Virus record (IMG/VR): IMGVR_UViG_3300032242_000296
Span: 1-21,942 of that record
Origin: a virus
Reading direction: 5' to 3' (one strand)
DNA: 21,942 nucleotides
How positions within the stretch are numbered: position 1 is the first letter of the stretch; every line of letters starts with the position of its first letter. The translations under genes and the position numbers were made by a program. Positions 15,282 to 21,942 of this stretch are shown here, piece after piece. The notes beneath the pieces were generated by a model. That model was not told where the DNA came from, searched no databases, and saw only the letters and a list, made by a program, of their open reading frames with translations.

Positions 15282-15620
15282 TTAACTATTGAAAGTGCCA
15301 GAGACATTCTGACCACCGTTCACTGTTGCCAGTGTCAGAGTAGTGTTGGATGTCGCATTTGCAGTTACATTCAAGCCGTCAGAAATAATCACACCGCCAG
15401 TGTTTGCAGCCAACAAGATGCTGTAGGTCGCCACATTGGTTGAAGTGTTATATGCTGAAACAGCATTAATAGTGCAGTTCGCATTTGGGAATACCAAATA
15501 AGTACCAGCAGGAATCGCATTACCAGTCGTTGTGGCTGTTAATGTAGAAAGCTGCCAATAAGCACCAGGAGTGTTTGAGGCTGTACCTGTAATGAGGATT
15601 TTATTTAAACCGAGTGACAT
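15282..15620 (-). CDS. Small beta-rich head-associated protein, possible decoration protein (112 aa)
   Basis: The first gene after the major capsid gene; it has a strong AAGGAG ribosome binding site. The protein is nearly uncharged and rich in Thr, Asn, Ala and Val, with strands such as 'AYWQLSTLTATTTGNAIPAG', TYLVFPNANCTINAVSAYN, VATYSILLAANTGGVIISDG and 'NVTANATSNTTLTLATVNGG'. This composition and place suit a capsid-surface decoration protein, one of a tandem pair with the 153-residue neighbour. The two share a general style (TTGNAI occurs in both) but not clear alignment, so I do not call them paralogues. Function not demonstrated. Confidence 0.5.
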   Translation of the reverse strand: MSLGLNKILITGTASNTPGAYWQLSTLTATTTGNAIPAGTYLVFPNANCTINAVSAYNTSTNVATYSILLAANTGGVIISDGLNVTANATSNTTLTLATVNGGQNVSGTFNS

Positions 15621-15632
15621 AGCTATTTCTCC

Positions 15633-16643
15633 TTATAGACTGATAGAGTTATAGCCAGATACTCTGGTCATGGACTTAGGCTTGGTGCTCACTAATTCAG
15701 CGATCATCAAGACTGCGCCAACATAACCAATCTGCCAGTTCGGTAAAGTGCTCTCAAATCCAGTAAACACAAAGCTGCCTTGATCGTGAATATACAAGCT
15801 CATGTAGTTTGAATTAATGAAATAAAGAGTGCCTTCTGGACAGTAAGGATCTGGATAAACAGGAACACCAGCAACCATCAAAGCACGGAAAGCTGCTTGA
15901 GGACCGTTGCTATCACTATCAAAACCGTGACCTGGGGTGATGACATATTGCTCTTGACCAACATAGTCTTGCGCTAACAAGGTCCAAGTACCAAAACCAC
16001 AAACACCAAAAGTTGGCACTTCTGCGCCATTCTTAACGGTACCTGAAATGTACTGTAGAACATTTTGACGAGTTGGGTTAACAGAACCAGCATTGTAAAC
16101 CTTAGACTTCCACCATGTATAGGTAGAACGGTTGATGTTACCGTAGGTTGTCATGTTGGTACCATCATCAATAGCACCAGGCAGTCCAATAAACTGTTGG
16201 GTATTGGTGTAGTTGTTGTACAAAGCAGTAGCCATTGCATCCATCATCACATTGGTCGCATCGTTCATACGAGCTTCAATGAGAGGAATAATTGCATAGT
16301 CTTGCTGAACTGCGCCTTCCATTCCGAGGAATGGTACTGGAGCAATCATCAACTTGAGGTTGAACTCAGCATTGAAAGCACCCTGTTGTACTGACGGCTG
16401 GTTAAAAGAACCAGAATAGTCAGACCACTGGGCATTTACAAACTGTGCGCCTTGTACTGGTACGGTTACCTGCGATACACCACCTGAAGCCTGTTGACTG
16501 TTAGCAATCAAAGCAGCCATCAAAGGTGTGCTGTTGTAAAGTTGTACGACCAGCTTGGGGATAAATGCTCTACGAGTTACATAAGTAAGTTCGTTATATT
16601 GCGATGTACCCGATGCTGGAAGAATACCTCCGCCTATAGGCAT
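15633..16643 (-). CDS. Major capsid protein (336 aa)
   Basis: Length and order (after a coiled-coil scaffold candidate, before the adaptor) fit an HK97-fold capsid protein. Typical stretches are AFIPKLVVQLYNSTPLMAAL near the N-terminus, 'GMEGAVQQDYAIIPLIEARM' with NDATNVMMDAMATALYN (residues 107-143, spine helix region), GLPGAIDDG (153-161), YGNINRSTYTWWKSKVYNAG and the C-terminal 'VYPDPYCPEGTLYFINSNY'. The family is the one I associate with uncultured podovirus-like phages. No N-terminal delta domain is obvious and no protease gene is seen, so assembly may use the separate scaffold. TTTGGAGATAAACT gives a strong binding site. Confidence 0.85.
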   Translation of the reverse strand: MPIGGGILPASGTSQYNELTYVTRRAFIPKLVVQLYNSTPLMAALIANSQQASGGVSQVTVPVQGAQFVNAQWSDYSGSFNQPSVQQGAFNAEFNLKLMIAPVPFLGMEGAVQQDYAIIPLIEARMNDATNVMMDAMATALYNNYTNTQQFIGLPGAIDDGTNMTTYGNINRSTYTWWKSKVYNAGSVNPTRQNVLQYISGTVKNGAEVPTFGVCGFGTWTLLAQDYVGQEQYVITPGHGFDSDSNGPQAAFRALMVAGVPVYPDPYCPEGTLYFINSNYMSLYIHDQGSFVFTGFESTLPNWQIGYVGAVLMIAELVSTKPKSMTRVSGYNSISL

Positions 16644-16683
16644 AGTTTATCTCCAAACAAAATTAAAATATCCCCTCTTACTA

Positions 16684-17211
16684 CTAAATACCGATTGGAC
16701 GGTTGTTCTTACGAAGTTCCGCCAGCGCTTCTGCTGCTGAATTTCTTGCTGCCATCTTAGGATCTTTCCAGAACTTAGACAAGTCAAATCCTTTTAATGG
16801 ATTTGGATTGTAACCAGATGGTGTAGGAACTGCTGCTTGTTGCATCCAATCAAAATATTCTGCTGCTGTTTCATGGTTTGTCATACCCTTCTCCAGCATT
16901 AGTTTTTCAATTGCATCAATCTGATCTTCAGAAGCTAAACCTTTTTTGACAAGTGATTGTCTGCGCTTGTTTAACTCATCGACAGCATCTTTTTCTCGTA
17001 ACTTTGCTTCTAGCTGCATTACCCGTTCTTCAGCATTGGAGATTTTCTTTTCAGTGTAATCTTCCATTTCGATTTCAGGAATATTCATACTAGGTCTGAC
17101 TTTTTTGGTCAGGCGCAATACTTCTTTACGAGTTGCAGGATTGTCAGCTAATTCTTTCATTAACTGCGCTAATTCGTCCCGTTGTTCCAAACTTACATCT
17201 TCTAAGCTCAT
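16684..17211 (-). CDS. Putative capsid scaffolding protein (175 aa)
   Basis: A highly charged helical protein: residues 1-40 are acidic then basic helices, residues 50-90 form a coiled coil (SNAEERVMQLEAKLREKDAVDEL), and the C-terminal third is rich in Asn, Pro, Lys and Ala (FDLSKFWKDPKMAARNSAAE). Size, coiled coil, basic tail and position immediately before the major capsid gene are the usual marks of a tailed-phage scaffold. Sequence families of scaffolds are poorly conserved, so this is inference. AAAGGGGATAAACATG provides a good start; a similar site precedes the zinc-ribbon gene. Confidence 0.6.
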   Translation of the reverse strand: MSLEDVSLEQRDELAQLMKELADNPATRKEVLRLTKKVRPSMNIPEIEMEDYTEKKISNAEERVMQLEAKLREKDAVDELNKRRQSLVKKGLASEDQIDAIEKLMLEKGMTNHETAAEYFDWMQQAAVPTPSGYNPNPLKGFDLSKFWKDPKMAARNSAAEALAELRKNNRPIGI

Positions 17212-17229
17212 GTTTATCCCCTTTTTCTA

Positions 17230-17415
17230 TTAGATGACTTTTTTGGTATCGCCAGGCTTGCTCAAGGACATCATATTCTTGTAGCCAGCTTTGCCAGAAG
17301 CATCCAAACCACCAAATTGGGAAAAGCGAGGAGTGTTAATCACTTGACCGTTCTTTTGGTTGTTGTCTGTTGGCTTGCGAGGAGCTGATGCGCCTCTTGG
17401 TTTAAAAAGTTCCAT
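17230..17415 (-). CDS. Small basic hypothetical protein (61 aa)
   Basis: A basic, Gly/Ser/Lys/Asn-rich protein without predicted membrane segment or signal; probably unstructured until bound. The start MELFKPRGASAPRKP has AAGGA at good spacing. It lies between the Pro/Gly-rich protein and the scaffold candidate with short gaps on both sides. I do not recognise the family. A minor head component or assembly factor is the contextual guess. Confidence 0.55.
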   Translation of the reverse strand: MELFKPRGASAPRKPTDNNQKNGQVINTPRFSQFGGLDASGKAGYKNMMSLSKPGDTKKVI

Positions 17416-17426
17416 TTTCTTTTCCT

Positions 17427-17951
17427 TTACATGGGTTGTGGTGGAGGCATAGGAGCACCGCCTGGAGCACCGCCTGGAGGAGGTGGCATACCACCGCCTG
17501 ATGGAGGAGCTGGAGGAGGAGCGCTCATACCTGGAATAGCTGGTGCACCTGCCATTGCTTTCATCTCAGGCGAGGCACCACCCGCTTGAGGTAAATTCTG
17601 TAACATCTGCAAAATTTCGGCTGGCTGTAATTCATTGGTCTTAGCTTTCTTAGCGCCAATCACTTTGTTGATTGCGCTAATAGCAGCAATAGCTGCACGA
17701 CCTTCTTCTGAATCAGATCCGATTGCTGGCAATGCTTGTTCAATCAAATCTTGAGCCATGGATAAATTAATCATTGCTGCTTCACGATTACCCATCTTTG
17801 GTTCTGGGGTAGACATTGGTGAAGCCATTGGAGGAGCAGAAGCATCTGACATTCCACCACCCATATCAGGGGCGGGAGGCAAACCCCCAGGAGTAGCAGA
17901 GTCCTGCTGGCTCTTAATCATGCTCATTAGTTGGTCAGACGATGCACCCAT
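17427..17951 (-). CDS. Pro/Gly/Met-rich protein with helical core (174 aa)
   Basis: Two low-complexity arms flank a helical core. The N-terminal arm (residues 18-52, GGLPPAPDMGGG, SAPPMASPMSTPEPKMG) and the C-terminal arm (about 120-174, PPPAPPSGGGMPPPPGG) are rich in Pro, Gly and Met. The core (54-115, NREAAMINLSMAQDLIEQAL..., then EEGRAAIAAISAINKVIGAKK) is amphipathic helical. I know similar Pro/Met-rich proteins between portal and capsid genes of podovirus-like phages but no function. The ATG has AGGA upstream and lies about 24 bases after a perfect inverted repeat. A scaffold partner or minor head protein is likely. Confidence 0.55.
   Translation of the reverse strand: MGASSDQLMSMIKSQQDSATPGGLPPAPDMGGGMSDASAPPMASPMSTPEPKMGNREAAMINLSMAQDLIEQALPAIGSDSEEGRAAIAAISAINKVIGAKKAKTNELQPAEILQMLQNLPQAGGASPEMKAMAGAPAIPGMSAPPPAPPSGGGMPPPPGGAPGGAPMPPPQPM
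17452..17475 (-). repeat. 12-base tandem repeat, two exact copies
   Basis: GGAGCACCGCCT on the plus strand occurs twice back to back and encodes AGGA-PGGA type units within the Pro/Gly-rich arm. The repeat is in-frame, so slippage would alter arm length by four residues. Confidence 0.8.
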
Positions 17952-17974
17952 AAATTAATCCTATCAAATTGTGT

Positions 17975-17991
17975 ATAAGGTTAAACCTTAT
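17975..17991 (-). repeat. Perfect 7-bp inverted repeat upstream of the Pro/Gly/Met-rich gene
   Basis: ATAAGGT and ACCTTAT flank a three-base loop, so the RNA can form a seven-pair hairpin ending about 24 bases before the start codon. No U-run follows, so it is not a standard terminator. It may be an operator, an mRNA-stability element or part of a larger fold with the 18008-18036 stem. Confidence 0.6.
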
Positions 17992-18007
17992 CCACTGGTT
18001 GTCAAGT

Positions 18008-18036
18008 GGGGAGGTTTATTTAGTTTCCTCCTCCCC
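18008..18036 (-). repeat. G/C-rich 7-bp inverted repeat in the intergenic stretch
   Basis: GGGGAGG and CCTCCCC pair around a 15-base loop (AGGAAACTAAATAAA on the minus strand). The stem follows the tiny basic mini-gene on the minus strand. There is no U-run after it, so intrinsic termination is not supported. The roughly 310 bases from 17952 to 18257 hold only this stem, the 17975-17991 stem, a small CCTAT/ATAGG palindrome (18138-18149), and the two mini-genes. Confidence 0.55.
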
Positions 18037-18072
18037 TAGGACGGGTTGGTCACCCAAAGCAATTCTTACGAA

Positions 18073-18111
18073 TTACTTGCGAGCTTTACGACCTTTGCGA
18101 GACTTGCGCAT
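18073..18111 (-). CDS. Tiny Lys/Arg-rich mini-gene, copy 2 (12 aa)
   Basis: The peptide MRKSRKGRKARK is encoded from an ATG six bases after GGAG, then stops at TAA. Two further in-frame ATGs lie just upstream (the first overlaps the binding site), so the spacing argues for the third. Ten of its twelve residues are basic, Ser or Gly. It repeats the layout of the copy at 18200-18241 (GGAG, six bases, ATG, Arg-Lys-Ser), which makes chance unlikely. Peptides this small and basic could bind DNA or RNA like the Microviridae J protein or a protamine. Function unproven. Confidence 0.5.
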   Translation of the reverse strand: MRKSRKGRKARK

Positions 18112-18199
18112 TTTCATCTCCATATAGAAGGCAGCGACCTATTTATAGGGTAAGGAAGCCACAACCCTTTTTCCTCATCGTGTGAAGGAGCGGAAAACC

Positions 18200-18241
18200 T
18201 TATCTCCGTGTTTTACGGCTTTTCTTGTAACTTTTTCTCAT
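18200..18241 (-). CDS. Tiny Lys/Arg-rich mini-gene, copy 1 (13 aa)
   Basis: The peptide MRKSYKKSRKTRR follows an ATG six bases after GGAG and ends at TAA; an adjacent upstream ATG would add one Met but sits too close to the GGAG. It aligns with the second mini-gene as MRKS-[basic] with matching Shine-Dalgarno spacing. It starts 16 bases after the stop of the 54-residue basic gene, so it is within the operon. It is too short for standard gene callers. A DNA-condensing, RNA-binding or leader-peptide role is possible. Confidence 0.5.
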   Translation of the reverse strand: MRKSYKKSRKTRR

Positions 18242-18257
18242 CATAATCTCCGATTAA

Positions 18258-18422
18258 CTATCCCCTAGTTGATCTTGCCAGATTGCGAGTCTTTGGGCTA
18301 CGACTAAATGTCTGTACCCCTTGTACCTTGTATTCTAAATTTGGTGATCGCTCACCGCCCTTGAGTGTGCTTGTAGACACTCTAGGTTGATCTGCTTTTG
18401 GTTGTACATTTGCTGCTGCCAT
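18258..18422 (-). CDS. Small basic protein downstream of portal (54 aa)
   Basis: The ATG overlaps the portal stop as TAATG, with GAGGTAGG just upstream, so translation is probably coupled to the portal. The protein starts MAAANVQPKADQPRVSTSTL and ends with a basic tail (TFSRSPKTRNLARSTRG). It lacks hydrophobic segments and is likely flexible. The stop is followed within 17 bases by the first Lys/Arg mini-gene. No family is recognised; a small head or connector-associated protein is suggested by context. Confidence 0.6.
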   Translation of the reverse strand: MAAANVQPKADQPRVSTSTLKGGERSPNLEYKVQGVQTFSRSPKTRNLARSTRG

Positions 18423-20038
18423 TAGCCTACCTCTGGTTCTTTCTTGCCTTTAGGGGCGGGAGCCTTACCAGCACCGCCTTGTTGAGGCATCTTTTTCAAA
18501 CGATCTTTAAGCAATTGTTTCATGGGTGGATCAAGTAAGTCAATCAAAGATTCTTTATCAATTGCCCCTGCTTTATACAGGTTAAATGCTAAAGCTCTTT
18601 GGTCCTCCGTAAAGATCGGGCTATTAGAGTGAGCATCGACCTTAACCACAAAATCTTTAGTGAATTGTTCGGCAATGAACGGGACACCGTCAGAATCAAC
18701 AAAGTGAGTCGGATCGTAGGATTGCATGAGTTTGAGATATAGAGTCGCAACTTTTTCAAGACTGTCCTCAATGACTAAAGCCCGTTTTTTAGCACGGGAA
18801 GAACCTAAACGAGCAAGCTGGCTGGCATGACCTTGACTGCGGACACCAGACTCTCCTCGACCTGATAACACATTGGATATTCCCGATACCTCAGAGAACA
18901 TGGCATCAATCTCATGGATCACTTCAAATAAATCGCCTGGCATCTGTGGACCAAGCCTTTCGACTTTAGCATTAGGCATATCAGTGGCTAAAAGACCACC
19001 AGCACGGTTTAATGCAAAGTTTTTCTCATCCAAAATGCCTGTAAAACCAACTAAGCTGGTAGGTGGTGATACTTGCTTGGATAACAGATCCAATATCTCG
19101 GTCATCCGACCATTGCGCAGTTGTTGCAGCATGATGAGCTTTTGACATTCGGATGCTCCCCAATAATAGTCATACATAGGATCTGGACAAAGCTGAATGA
19201 AAGGACATTCGCCTTTTAAGAACAGGCTTGCACCTGGTCTGTCATAAATCACTACGGTGGGCGAGGCAATGGTGACGACTTGATAGTCCTCAGTGTCATC
19301 ATTCCATATCCACAGTTCGTGCATCTCTACGGTATCTTCTGCAACACGGGCTTTGTAACGGTTCATGCCGTATAAGTCCATGTTGATGTTGCCGTAGATG
19401 GTTGGATTGGTCTGACTCATCACAATACGGTTTACAGCATCGGGAATATCAGACTCTGACTCTTTGTAGCCAGCAGTTACACGGGAAACAATATCTTCTC
19501 GCTTGGGATGAGAATACAGACGGGCATACAAGTCCGATTTGGTAATGTAGTAGGTTTGAACGATTGCTTCTTGCCTGTCTGTATAAGGGGTATCTTCTCG
19601 TAGCACTCCAATAGAAGATGGCTCAATCATGTAAGGATGAATGCCTTTGTTCATTACCAGTTTGACAAAGGTGGTGTTGTAAACCAAAGCCCAGTTCAAT
19701 GCGCTAGAAAATACTTGGTCTGCATTGGAATTGAGCCACTCATCATTTAAGGCTTGAGTAAGGACAGGAGTCTTGCGATGCTCGCCCATCTTGACAGAGG
19801 CGCCTAGCTGAATAGAAAAGCGAGTTGTCTCTGCGGAATATAAAAAAGAAGTTAACTGATCTAAGTGCGGATTGATCTTATTAAAATAAGCAGGCGGTTC
19901 TTCTGGACCAGCGCCAAATAAGTAATACGATCTTAATGTTGAATAGTCAGCCCTTCTTTCCTCCCGTGATACCAAGCACTTTTGCATGGTCTCCAAATAG
20001 AAGTTTTCACGGGCATTGGGTTCTGACGGTATTCTCAT
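18422..20038 (-). CDS. Portal protein (538 aa)
   Basis: Length and order (terminase, portal, scaffold, capsid) fit. The N-terminal region has INPHLDQLTSFLYSAETTRF (residues 55-74), a typical portal stretch. Further marks are LNDEWLNSN...ALVYNTTFVKL (97-127), 'CPFIQLCPDPMYDYYWGASE' (278-297), QLRNGRMTEILDLLSKQVSPP (306-326), and the FEVIHEIDAMFSEVSGISNVLSGRGESGVRSQG region (371-403), the tunnel-loop and stem area with its common 'SGI..VL.G....G.RS..HAS' pattern. The C-terminal tail is Lys/Pro-rich (GKAPAPKGKK). The protein forms the dodecameric ring that serves packaging and joins the adaptor. It starts in an ATGA overlap with the zinc-ribbon gene. Confidence 0.85.
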   Translation of the reverse strand: MRIPSEPNARENFYLETMQKCLVSREERRADYSTLRSYYLFGAGPEEPPAYFNKINPHLDQLTSFLYSAETTRFSIQLGASVKMGEHRKTPVLTQALNDEWLNSNADQVFSSALNWALVYNTTFVKLVMNKGIHPYMIEPSSIGVLREDTPYTDRQEAIVQTYYITKSDLYARLYSHPKREDIVSRVTAGYKESESDIPDAVNRIVMSQTNPTIYGNINMDLYGMNRYKARVAEDTVEMHELWIWNDDTEDYQVVTIASPTVVIYDRPGASLFLKGECPFIQLCPDPMYDYYWGASECQKLIMLQQLRNGRMTEILDLLSKQVSPPTSLVGFTGILDEKNFALNRAGGLLATDMPNAKVERLGPQMPGDLFEVIHEIDAMFSEVSGISNVLSGRGESGVRSQGHASQLARLGSSRAKKRALVIEDSLEKVATLYLKLMQSYDPTHFVDSDGVPFIAEQFTKDFVVKVDAHSNSPIFTEDQRALAFNLYKAGAIDKESLIDLLDPPMKQLLKDRLKKMPQQGGAGKAPAPKGKKEPEVG

Positions 20039-20586
20039 TTTTTGATCGTTAAGTTTTCGGGATCTCGCAGAGTTGAACTTGGATCTATCTTAGGTCCTGA
20101 GTTTATACCAGCCTGTGCAGGTGTCAAGCCCACTTGTTCACCATTCACAGGTTGACCAAATCTTCCTGCTAAAACCGATTGCATATTCATTCCTTGGAAG
20201 CCCCCGCCCCAGATCGCTGAGTCACCTGGTCTAGCTTCCGTTTGTACTGGCGGGACAACGGGCTTGAGCTTGTCTTTGTCGACACCTTTTTTTCGAGTGG
20301 CGAACTTTTCGGCATCGGAGTATTCTTTTTCGGTGAACTTGTTTTTCTTGGTGAGGAAGCCTTCTTGGTGTTCTCCTTCACGGGTGGTCTTGATGTCTGA
20401 CATACCAAATTCCATAGCCAACTGCTTAGTCGACTTATCTGTAAATTTAGTTTTTGCGCTAATGATGGAGGGCGCTTGGAGGAATACTTGTAAGACTTCT
20501 TCATTACATCCTTTCATTGGGCATTTTGCAACCCTGCTTTCAAAGTAACCGTGCTTTTCGCAATGGTAATCGTGTAAAACTGCCAT
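20035..20586 (-). CDS. Zinc-ribbon-like small protein upstream of portal (183 aa)
   Basis: Residues 6-30 (DYHCEKHGYFESRVAKCPMKGCNEEV) hold a C-x2-H ... C-x4-C set (C9, H12, C22, C27), which should coordinate zinc in a short ribbon. The rest is charged, probably partly disordered, and ends in a Gly/Asn/Pro-rich tail. Such N-terminal ribbons, followed by variable tails, are seen in proteins encoded between terminase and portal genes of podovirus-like phages; the function is not known to me. AAAGGGGATAGACATG gives a strong start, and the stop overlaps the portal start (ATGA). DNA binding or packaging assistance is a guess. Confidence 0.6.
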   Translation of the reverse strand: MAVLHDYHCEKHGYFESRVAKCPMKGCNEEVLQVFLQAPSIISAKTKFTDKSTKQLAMEFGMSDIKTTREGEHQEGFLTKKNKFTEKEYSDAEKFATRKKGVDKDKLKPVVPPVQTEARPGDSAIWGGGFQGMNMQSVLAGRFGQPVNGEQVGLTPAQAGINSGPKIDPSSTLRDPENLTIKK

Positions 20587-20588
20587 GT

Positions 20589-20993
20589 CTATCCCCTTTC
20601 CAACTGTTCATCTAATGTTAAACCCGAATAATCATACTTGTTACTAACTCCAACCTTAATCTTAATCTCTCCATTAACCACTTGTAAACCTGTAGACCGT
20701 TGCAATACAGGCTTGGCATCTCTGCGATATTGGACAAATTTGGTGTTATCTCGGTTTTGCATGATGGCTACTTCGCCTGCCATCCACTCCCGATAGCCTT
20801 TATTGACCCGTCTTTGCATATATTCACTTAAAGGTTCAGTCTCATGTAGAAAAATATCTTTTAGACTGGTATGAGAAATACCGCATAGGTCGGCAAAAAG
20901 ATTAATGGAGATGCCACGATCATGGTCTTTTAAAAAGCGCTTAATGATCCGTAGCAGCTCAACCTTGGTGTAACACTCTTTAGGACTGCCCAT
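20589..20993 (-). CDS. Helix-turn-helix-like DNA-binding protein (134 aa)
   Basis: I choose the ATG at 20993, giving MGSPKECYTKVELLRIIKRF, because AGAGGA lies about nine bases upstream; a TTG three codons earlier is the alternative. Residues 25-55 (GISINLFADLCGISHTSLKDIFLHET) form a classic helix-turn-helix-like pattern with GIS at the turn. The middle is charged and the C-terminus is beta-type. The start overlaps the terminase stop by 14 bases. It could be a transcription factor or a small-terminase-like DNA-recognition protein, but a small terminase is normally encoded before, not after, the large subunit. Not further resolved. Confidence 0.6.
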   Translation of the reverse strand: MGSPKECYTKVELLRIIKRFLKDHDRGISINLFADLCGISHTSLKDIFLHETEPLSEYMQRRVNKGYREWMAGEVAIMQNRDNTKFVQYRRDAKPVLQRSTGLQVVNGEIKIKVGVSNKYDYSGLTLDEQLERG

Positions 20994-21942
20994 ACACACC
21001 AATCCTCTTTAAGTAATCGCTTACATTTCGTCCCACGGTAAGTTGTTCTGGAGTGAAGTCGTCCTGTACCCTAGAGACTGTGCGAGTGATCTTCTGTGCA
21101 ATAAGCCTGGGCTGCACCTGTTCGGCAAATGCAGCACAAGCTAGGGCAGCAGCAATCACACGGTCATCTTTGTTGCGACCAGAAGCCTCAATAGATCCGC
21201 CATCCCTGACCATGGTTTTCATTTCTTCAATGGTGTCCATATCGTAAATGTCCATCATGCCTCGCTCAAAAAAGTCTTTCATGTAAGTGAGCATTCGCTC
21301 TTTAGTAGCGCTTGTAGTGAGCCAGCCAATTGAGTTAGACATACCGCCCAAGGTATCGTTCCTGCGCCAAATGTAGTTTTGCATATTGGCATAGACATCC
21401 ATGAGGTCTTTACCCAGAGCGCTGCCCATTGCAGCAGCTTGGCGCTTGAGGTTCTTGAGTTCATTAATGACGGCTTGACCAGGACCATTGATTTCTAAGT
21501 TCAAGGTGCTGTTTTTATAAGCACCTGCTAAGTGGGCAATCACCCAAGCAAACTGATAGGTGTTTAGTTCTGAAGTGGCAAAGGAAGCAACTTGTTCTAA
21601 ACCGTCTGCATACACTCGGAATACTTGGATACAAAAACGGTCAGCCCAATCGCTAGAACCGTAAGCTGGATCAGCGCCAATAACATAATATGCCGTGTCA
21701 ACAGGTTCCTCCCAGACTTTGAGAGATGCAAGGCGCTCAGTCGATTTAATAACTTCTGTGTCTTGAAAGTTAACACCAAAGCTATAGCGGTAATAATCAC
21801 AATGAGTGCGCTTAATGCGCTTGACAGCATCTGTACACCTCGCATTTGAAAAGAAGGATGTGCCTGTCATCACAAAGGCATAGTCCTCGGTTGGGGGAAA
21901 CTCTTGATACATGAGTTGATCGTCTTTGATACCTTCGGCTAA
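20980..21942 (-). CDS. terL: Terminase large subunit, C-terminal part (320 residues visible, 5' end cut by window)
   Basis: The frame runs off the right edge, so the ATPase half is missing. The first visible part (QEFPPTEDYAFVMTGTSFF) is the usual end of the ATPase-nuclease linker. The RuvC-like nuclease domain shows YVIGADPAYGSSDWA (first Asp), 'LNLEINGPGQAVINELKNL' (second acidic residue) and 'GRNKDDRVIAAALACAAF' (third acidic pair). These are the expected metal-binding residues of a headful or cos packaging nuclease. The enzyme cuts and pumps phage DNA into the prohead at the portal. The stop overlaps the next gene by 14 bases. Confidence 0.9.
   Translation of the reverse strand, partial: LAEGIKDDQLMYQEFPPTEDYAFVMTGTSFFSNARCTDAVKRIKRTHCDYYRYSFGVNFQDTEVIKSTERLASLKVWEEPVDTAYYVIGADPAYGSSDWADRFCIQVFRVYADGLEQVASFATSELNTYQFAWVIAHLAGAYKNSTLNLEINGPGQAVINELKNLKRQAAAMGSALGKDLMDVYANMQNYIWRRNDTLGGMSNSIGWLTTSATKERMLTYMKDFFERGMMDIYDMDTIEEMKTMVRDGGSIEASGRNKDDRVIAAALACAAFAEQVQPRLIAQKITRTVSRVQDDFTPEQLTVGRNVSDYLKRIGVYGQS

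Noticed and set aside
17977-18005. Possible promoter with TTGACA at 18000-18005 and TATACA-like bases at about 17975
   Set aside because: The spacing is about 22 bases instead of 16-18, and no better -10 lies at the right distance.
18138-18149. CCTAT/ATAGG palindrome containing TATAAA as a possible -10 or operator
   Set aside because: No -35 match at proper distance, and a 5-bp stem with a two-base loop is too weak to stand alone.
18143-18178. A third short frame (MRKKGCGFLTL) between the two basic mini-genes
   Set aside because: It starts with MRKK like its neighbours, but has no GGAG upstream and soon turns hydrophobic; probably chance.

Overview
The window is a fragment of a tailed double-stranded DNA bacteriophage, or a prophage of the same type. 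Every convincing gene lies on the minus strand and the genes are packed almost end to end. Many junctions are TAATG or ATGA overlaps and most starts carry a GGAG/AGGA ribosome binding site, so the window reads as one late structural operon transcribed from right to left. No integrase, repressor, replication gene, tRNA or CRISPR array is visible. The gene order and tail proteins (adaptor plus beta-rich nozzle, no tape measure, no sheath) suggest a short-tailed, podovirus-like virion. The moderately AT-rich coding style and the families present resemble uncultured aquatic phages. The host cannot be read from the sequence; a Gram-negative bacterium is an inference.

Right end (about 20.0-21.9 kb): the terminase large subunit (C-terminal part, running off the window), a helix-turn-helix-like small protein, a zinc-ribbon-like protein and then the portal. 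Next (17.2-18.4 kb) come small genes downstream of the portal: a 54-residue basic protein, two tiny tandem Lys/Arg-rich mini-genes, a stretch of inverted repeats, a Pro/Gly/Met-rich protein and a 61-residue protein. A coiled-coil scaffold candidate and the major capsid protein follow (15.6-17.2 kb). After these are two small beta-rich proteins that may decorate the head, and a conserved small connector-region protein whose 3' end carries a candidate programmed -1 frameshift site.

Tail (6.7-14.5 kb): a head-tail adaptor with an inserted carbohydrate-binding-like module, a tail nozzle protein carrying inserted Gly-Tyr repeats, then an array of fibre or adhesin proteins. These include a 789-residue glycine-rich protein made of three tandem modules, and two fibre proteins that share the same TLGN-type repeat.

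Left end (0-6.7 kb): a small one-helix membrane protein, two small conserved phage proteins, and a cassette of four large Ala/Gly/Gln-rich or helical proteins, best read as internal virion (DNA ejection) proteins. The start of a further gene runs off the left edge. Together the genes cover DNA packaging, head assembly, head-tail joining, receptor binding and genome delivery. Lysis enzymes, a capsid protease and a clear small terminase are not recognisable here.
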